A stretch of 64,000 nt of DNA from Heterobilharzia americana. Taxonomy: Eukaryota > Platyhelminthes > Trematoda > Strigeidida > Schistosomatidae. Under the pieces are notes generated by a model. That model was not told where the DNA came from. It saw only the letters and a list, made by a program, of their open reading frames with translations, and searched no databases. The stretch is from positions 3,596,001-3,660,000 of the forward strand of contig OX104130.1 in assembly GCA_944470555.2 (NCBI GenBank), in the 5' to 3' direction. This document shows positions 58,690 through 64,000 of this stretch, piece after piece (the stretch's first letter is position 1; each line of letters opens with the position of its first letter). Both the position numbers and the translations under genes were made by a program.

Positions 58690-59090
58690 TGGGTGATGTG
58701 TCTACACTTCTACCCATGAACACCTAACTCAATGTTCAATGTTACCTGAATTTGGATTGGTTTAGAAGAAGACAGCTAATAGGGTTACCAGATCAAGATA
58801 AGACTATTGTTCTGAGTCATGTGAAGAGGTTCTCAAGATTGATATAAATCAATCATTGAAGACTCTTGTTCATATAACTGGAAGTCAGTTACAATGGTAC
58901 AGATTTATTCAGATCTGAAACTTAAATCTTTACACTATCTATGATTTTCATTCATTCTGTCATACAACTTTGATACCAATCCTTTTCTATCCACTTATTT
59001 CACTTGTATACTATTGTGGCAACTTGAAGTGATGTACTTGTGTGCAAGGTTCTACTTTGATTGTGTCTGTTTGTCTGTCTGTCTACGTGT
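58690..59090 (+). mobile_element. RTE-like family 1, 3'-end copy with complete tail
   Basis: Decayed coding remnant ('tgaatttggattggtttaga', 'ccagatcaagataagact'), then the tail ending 'ttgtctgtctgtctacgtg'. Confidence 0.8.
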
Positions 59091-59389
59091 GAAGTACAAG
59101 ACCAAATGTTGAATAAAATATATTTTACTTCTGAAAATGATTAATTTGAACTACATACTTTTTCTTGTCTGAAATTTGAGCATTTGTTGGATTGCCATAG
59201 GCATCAAACGATATTAGTATAAATAATCATTTACATAATTGTGATAAATCTATTGTATATAGAGCCCACTTCCTTAAATAATATTAAAAATAAGTCTGGT
59301 GAAGAAAAAAAAACAATGAAAACATTTTCTTTTGTTTAATATTATATTGCCAGTAATTCAGTTGGGAAGTTTCTAGGCATTCATTGATT
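59091..59389. other. Spacer
   Basis: AT-rich, nothing recognised. Confidence 0.5.
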
Positions 59390-59825
59390 TCAGGTAGTAT
59401 TCACCACGGACTGATATCTGTTGGATAACCAATGAAAAACTTGGAGCACTGTTGATTGTGCATTAGTAACCTGCTTTGAGATGAGTTTCCTGAAGTTCTA
59501 ATCAGAACGCATCACTTATGGAGTAGTCAACCAAGTCAGGTATGAGAATGAATACTTGTTGATAGCACTGGGAGATAGATGGTCACGCTACATCTCGTAC
59601 TGATAGTAGTAGCAGTAGTAGTAGTGTAATGTAAACCGATGGATTCTGACCTAGTAACTGAATTGCAACATGCTTGCTGCCAAACCTGATGGTCATGGGT
59701 TTGACCTCTTGCTATGCTGTGGGTGCACACTGCTGAGGAAGTTGGACACTAGGATGAAACAGCTGTTCAATGATCTCAGGTATTTAATAGTTCACCAACT
59801 GATCTCACCTGGTAATGAACCCATG
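59390..59825. mobile_element. Family B SINE, opposed parts
   Basis: A minus-type 3' end (59390-59460) meets a plus-type unit (59460-59825) with head ('gctttgagatgagtttcctg'), a (GTA)n run near 59602, a tRNA-like part and a ribozyme near 59725-59785. The ribozyme core CTGAGGA and GAAA are kept. Helix II has extra bases and the triplet is GTT. Confidence 0.8.
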
Positions 59826-60204
59826 GACATATTTATAACTCACTATTTTTGAATGTCTTGTGCCGAAGCATTCTTTGCTATGAAACCGATTGTTACTTAG
59901 TTGGATCTATTTGTTTGATTTAGTAACACTAACCATCTGTTCTATCACTAACTGACATAATTGAGTGCAAGTGTTTGAAAATGTGCTAGTTCATTATTTT
60001 TTGACCAAACTCCATATTTACAGATAGAAAGTTTTAATGTACTGTATTTTATTCGCTAAATAAAAATAATCTGTGAAATTAATGCTTTGTTATGAATGGT
60101 TACTTTATCATTATAATTGTTTGGTGTTCTCTGAGCTTGAAGGTTTCTTGCACTTTTCATCACTAGGTTAGGTTGCATGAATGTCTATGAAGGATGTTAT
60201 ATTG
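59826..60204. other. Spacer
   Basis: Nothing recognised. Confidence 0.5.
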
Positions 60205-60305
60205 ATCTTGTTAACTAGGAGAGAAATCCAGAAGACACCTTTCATCCTTTTTCAAACTCATTCGTCAGCTTGATGTACCTGCACCCCAGTGTGGATATTT
60301 ACTAA
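60205..60305 (-). mobile_element. Family A SINE, ribozyme half
   Basis: Minus strand: 'ggtgcaggtacatcaag' then CTGACGA and GAAA with a helix II insertion ('gaatgagtttgaaaaaggat'). The tRNA-like part is lost. Confidence 0.7.
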
Positions 60306-60369
60306 CCGTGAGCGTTATCAGCTTGCCACGAGGCTGAATTTGCTTTTTTTAAAAATTCTAACCAGAAGT

Positions 60370-61095
60370 TGGCCTTTGTGACTGTTGTTATCAGTTACTC
60401 TTGTGGGCGTCGGAGCTGTGCTCGTTGAGTGGTGTCCGTCAAGGATGCCCACTCTCTCCGTTCTTATTCAATTTTATCATAGATGTTCTTATGGAGGTCT
60501 CCCTCTCGTCACCTGACTACACAGAGGTTGACCTAATCGCAGAAGAATTTTCGTTAGACCTAGAATACGCAAATGACATGGTCTATTAGGCGAAGACGCT
60601 GACACTTTGATTGGCAATTTGAGATGTTTGGGATGCGTTTCTCACCACCCAAATGCAAATTGTTGCTCCAGGATTGGTCTTCAACGGTGCTATGGCTAAC
60701 AATAGGGAGTGCAGTGATTGAGTGTGTTGACCACTTCACTTACCTGGGAAGTAGATCAACCCTGGTGCGTTGGTCAGTTGCCGATGAAATCTCTGCACGG
60801 ATACAAAAAGCTCGGTTGGCTTTGCACTGTATAGGGAGATGCAGACTACTTGACTGTGGTCCACTCAGCGAATGGAATCAGTGGTTGAGTACTTTTGAAG
60901 ATATGGCTCAAAATCGGTCACGATGGCACAGCTGTAATATTTGCACCAACCTTCATCTTCAATTGTTTATTCTCTCATACAAGTTTGTCTATTTTAATAT
61001 CACTCTTCTGTCCAGTTGTTTCTTTTATACTCCTGTGAAGTGTTGCAAGTGGAAGTGATACACTTGTGTGCGAGATTTTACGTTAATTCTGTCAT
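60370..61095 (+). pseudogene. RTE-like family 1 reverse transcriptase, truncated and frameshifted
   Basis: The decayed protein runs LCSLSGVRQGCPLSPFLFNF, then IIDVLMEVSLSSPDYTEV, then LDLEYANDMVY (stop by a small deletion near 60588). In a new frame it continues MFGMRFSPPKCKLLLQDWSS and TYLGSRSTLV, with DEISARIQKARLAL near 60783-60824. A large internal deletion then joins this to the C-terminal end and the tail. The catalytic box is again YAND. Sister of 5440-6605. Confidence 0.9.
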
Positions 61096-61959
61096 GTCAT
61101 GATTAGATAGTCATTAGGTCTGATCACTTTGCATATTGTGGACTGTTTCTAGCCCCTATATTCTAATAGTTTACGGAGATTCATCCATACAGTCTGCACT
61201 GTTTATTTTGTGGCTTGCTCGTTACCTTTGAAAACTTCCTACATTTCTAATCAGCAGCGTTCCCTACTGGTATATGTTGGTAACTGACCTTACACATATT
61301 ATAGATTATAGTTGGATATCATGTTCGCAATAATAGGTGACTGTAGCTGACAAATTTACGTCTGTATGCTACATGTTACATGTACAGATTTGTACATTTG
61401 GTGTCATGTCTTGTTTACTTGTGTGTGTGTGTGTGTGTGTGTATGTCCAGAGAAGTTTTCGCGATATTCTTCTCTGGTTTTTTTTGTGCAAATGAAACAT
61501 GTTTAGTTTGAAACCGGCTGTCTATGTCTTCATCTGTTTACTTAATCCTTTTGTTCTATCGTATGGTTTTGTCACTGTGTGTGGTAATGAAGTGTTGGAT
61601 ACATCTTTGTGGTGGGTTCTTTTTTCTTTCTTGACTGGACATGTTGTTTAAACTAGTCTCGTTTCAGGTGAAATGATTTTTTGTTGCTTATTTGCTTGCT
61701 TCTTTCTTTTCTTACCACTCGTCTCTTCCATATTTCTTTGTTTTGTTGTCTGTGTTTGTCTTAAAATGAAGAGTTATTCATTTAGGTAGTTATGTATCGG
61801 CTTACATAACTAATTCTTTATGCCTACAGCCCTTTCAATTCAGCTTACCGATCGTTTTACAAAGATTAAGGCAGCTGCCTTAAGTTCAGTCAGACTCCAG
61901 TGTCACTCTGCCAAGTTGAGTAGTATATAGCGCTAAACTAACCCGTTGATTTTCTAGTC
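61096..61959. other. Spacer with (GT)n
   Basis: (GT)n at 61419-61444. No gene recognised. Confidence 0.6.
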
Positions 61960-62135
61960 TACTTGGTGGCTAGCAATAAAATCAAAGGTACACGTTTAGT
62001 CCTATTTGTAACTCATCAACCGGATTTATCTTCAAAACCAGTGAATGATGTTGTCCAACTGAGACTCGAACTCAGTACCCATCGCTTCAAACACCAAAGC
62101 ATTATCCACAAGACCTCTAGGATAGGACAGACATG
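61960..62135 (-). mobile_element. Family A SINE (decayed ribozyme)
   Basis: Minus strand: a good tRNA-like part (A-box-like 'gtcttgtggataatgctttg', B box 'gagttcgagtctcag'). The ribozyme is damaged (TTGATGA; ACTAAA for CGAAA). Confidence 0.8.
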
Positions 62136-62584
62136 TCTTGATCAAACAACAACCTGTAAATCATCGACTTCTTACCCCCATGTAATATGATAGTCAGTCA
62201 ACGTAATCTATCTCTAACAGGCTTGATGAGACGTGATTATGGTTGTAAAGTTGAACTGTTTTTCTTCCTCGAAAATTCCCGTTATAATTCACAAGAGAAT
62301 TAGATGAATAAAGAATATTCTATTCGACATCCATTTCGGATATATAACTGTAGAGACTGAGGAAGAATTTAGCGAAAAGGTTATTCTTTATTCATGTAAT
62401 TGTCCTTCGAACTGTTTTCCCCTATGGTCAAAGTTGATCATCAGTGTAAAATACTTTGTATACCAGTTGTATAGGGACTCGTTATCATTTCATATGGAAA
62501 TATCATCAACGCTGCTGCTGGCGGAATTATTTTTTTTCAATTTCGCCACACTCCACAACAGCATCTATTAATGTATGTGTGTGT
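62136..62584. other. Spacer
   Basis: Nothing recognised. Confidence 0.5.
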
Positions 62585-62765
62585 GTATATAACTGTAGCT
62601 CATTGGCCTAGACTCTTGACTTTTCACCACTGGTTCGAACTTCGATCTACCTACTAATATCACCAGCTGTCGCGCAACAGGTGTGCGACTCATTACCCAC
62701 TGTATGAATATACATGTGGTTGCTGATTTTGATAGATGTACGAATAGTGAGTGATTTATGCAGAA
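62585..62765 (+). mobile_element. Family D tRNA-like short repeat
   Basis: A-box-like 'aactgtagctcattggccta', B-box-like 'ctggttcgaacttcg', 'gactcattacccactgtatg' and 'atgtggttgctgattttgat'. Confidence 0.8.
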
Positions 62766-62949
62766 CCTATCTATCATTTTAATATGAATTCAACTTCAAC
62801 CACCCACATCTCTCAATAATGAGTAGTGTAGAAATGTGGTATCTGAATCTAGTAACACCTTTTGTAACAAACTGGATGTATCACTAGACATTGGGTAAAT
62901 CCAAGAGTAGATAGAAAGATGGCATGTGTATGCAGATTAACGGGAACTA

Positions 62950-63890
62950 GTTTTCATTTTGAGGTTTATGGGGAGATTTATTTGTTGATTTGAGATTGAT
63001 ATTCATCATGAATTGACATCAATTGGAGAAACATTGAAAATCTGTGAACACTGGATAGTTGGGACTTCCTGGCAGTTCACATCCTCGATGCTTCGAGAGA
63101 TTGAGCTTAGAACCATCAAGCATTGGTCGCATACGGTGGAATCACCATGTGAGAAATATAGAAGTCAGGAAAAGGGTATCATACAGAGAATGCAAATCAG
63201 TCGGTGAAATTATGAACTTTCATTGACTGAGATAGATTGGAGATGTACTTGAAACGCTGATCCACCGCTTACCTTGACGTCCCATACTGAAAGAAGTTGA
63301 ATTAGGTTGTAAGAGCGTTTAGGGTGCCCAGTCCAAGATATGACATCAATGCATTAAGTTTCTGATTGTTGGTCGATGAACCGCTTAGGAGCGGGGGAGG
63401 TTAGACTACCCGGCTGGGGTTTCCGTGGCGATACAAATGAATCAGTAGTTGAGGTCTCTTACTGACATAACTGAGAATCAGTGACCAAATTCATTTTACT
63501 GCTATGAACTTTTGTCTACTTTAATATCAGCCCTTTTTCTATCCACTTGTCTCTTAGATGCTACTGCGAAATGTGGTAACTTTACGAGGTTCTATGTTGA
63601 TTTTGTCATTGTCTTATCATAACCATCAAGTGTCATAGTGAGCATGTTGCCATTCAGTCACTGGGTTGGAATTCAGTGGTTCAGTATTGCTTACTTCTGT
63701 CAATTCACAATATAACACGATCATCGTCCAGTGTTATCAGTAGGCTCCCCATCTCACTTCCGACTTGGTTCATCCCCATAGGTCATGATGGCTTCGCGTT
63801 GGAACTTTAGGAAATCCATCTCGAAACATGGCACTGAAAGCTCTAACAGGTTTTCTATGGTTCTACAACTGACATCAATCTATAGTGAGG
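62950..63890. mobile_element. Family B SINE split by an RTE-like insertion
   Basis: A minus-strand family B copy (about 62950-63120) is interrupted at 63120 and resumes at 63621 to about 63835. A plus-type 3' end follows at 63835-63890. The interruption is the RTE-like copy at 63121-63620, flanked by a 10-base direct repeat. Confidence 0.85.
63121..63620 (+). mobile_element. RTE-like family 1, 3'-end copy with target-site duplication
   Basis: A 500-base 5'-truncated copy: 'gtggaatcaccatgtgagaa', the coding remnant, and a tail ending 'ttttgtcattgtcttatcat'. Both sides carry AACCATCAAG (63111-63120 and 63621-63630), a direct target duplication as non-LTR insertion produces. Its ends therefore define the 3' terminus of family 1. 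Confidence 0.88.
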
Positions 63891-64000
63891 ATGTTTTGTT
63901 TCATAGTCCTGTGATACTTACAATGATGATGATTCACGATATCTGCTGCTATGGTAGTCAATATCTTCAGTATAATTTTATTGAAGTCAAAGAAGATATT

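Overview
The window looks like nuclear DNA of a parasitic flatworm, most likely a blood fluke (Schistosoma). Three things support this. SINE-like repeats carry hammerhead ribozyme motifs of the schistosome satellite (Sm-alpha) type. There are many 5'-truncated copies of one RTE-like retrotransposon whose 3' coding end resembles schistosome RTE elements. The DNA is AT-rich, intron-rich and full of decayed retroelements. The species cannot be fixed from sequence alone.

Only one host gene is supported. Two plus-strand exons (42736-42983 and 51973-52098) encode part of a plasma-membrane Ca2+-transporting P-type ATPase (PMCA). The first covers the second transmembrane helix and the cytosolic stalk; the second covers most of the actuator domain with the TGES motif. 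They are joined by a phase-1 intron of 8,989 bases. The first exon lacks one base relative to the frame the family requires, so as written it is frameshifted. No other PMCA exon was recognised, so the flanking exons probably lie outside the window or in stretches I could not resolve.

The rest is repeat-rich intron and intergenic DNA. It begins with about 1.3 kb of (ATAC)n. After that come four families of tRNA-like short repeats, called A, B, C and D here. A and B contain hammerhead ribozyme motifs with different helix I sequences. C and D have tRNA-like promoter boxes but no ribozyme. RTE-like family 1 has about twenty truncated copies and RTE-like family 2 has three. There is also one CR1/jockey-like non-LTR element (13.8-15.4 kb) and one decayed Penelope-like element with reverse transcriptase and GIY-YIG remnants (55.9-57.0 kb). 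Many of the tRNA-like repeats sit as inverted pairs, giving potential long hairpins. The best preserved ribozymes are at 47094-47150 (minus, family A) and 6939-6990 (plus, family B).

The most interesting feature is this ribozyme-bearing repeat population. It shows two ribozyme architectures, base-pair-preserving changes between copies, and at least one head-to-tail junction with about 352 bases between successive ribozyme sites. That spacing is what self-cleaving tandem RNA or circular-RNA retrotransposition would leave. Most open reading frames of 60-140 codons in the window are chance frames or fragments of these elements.
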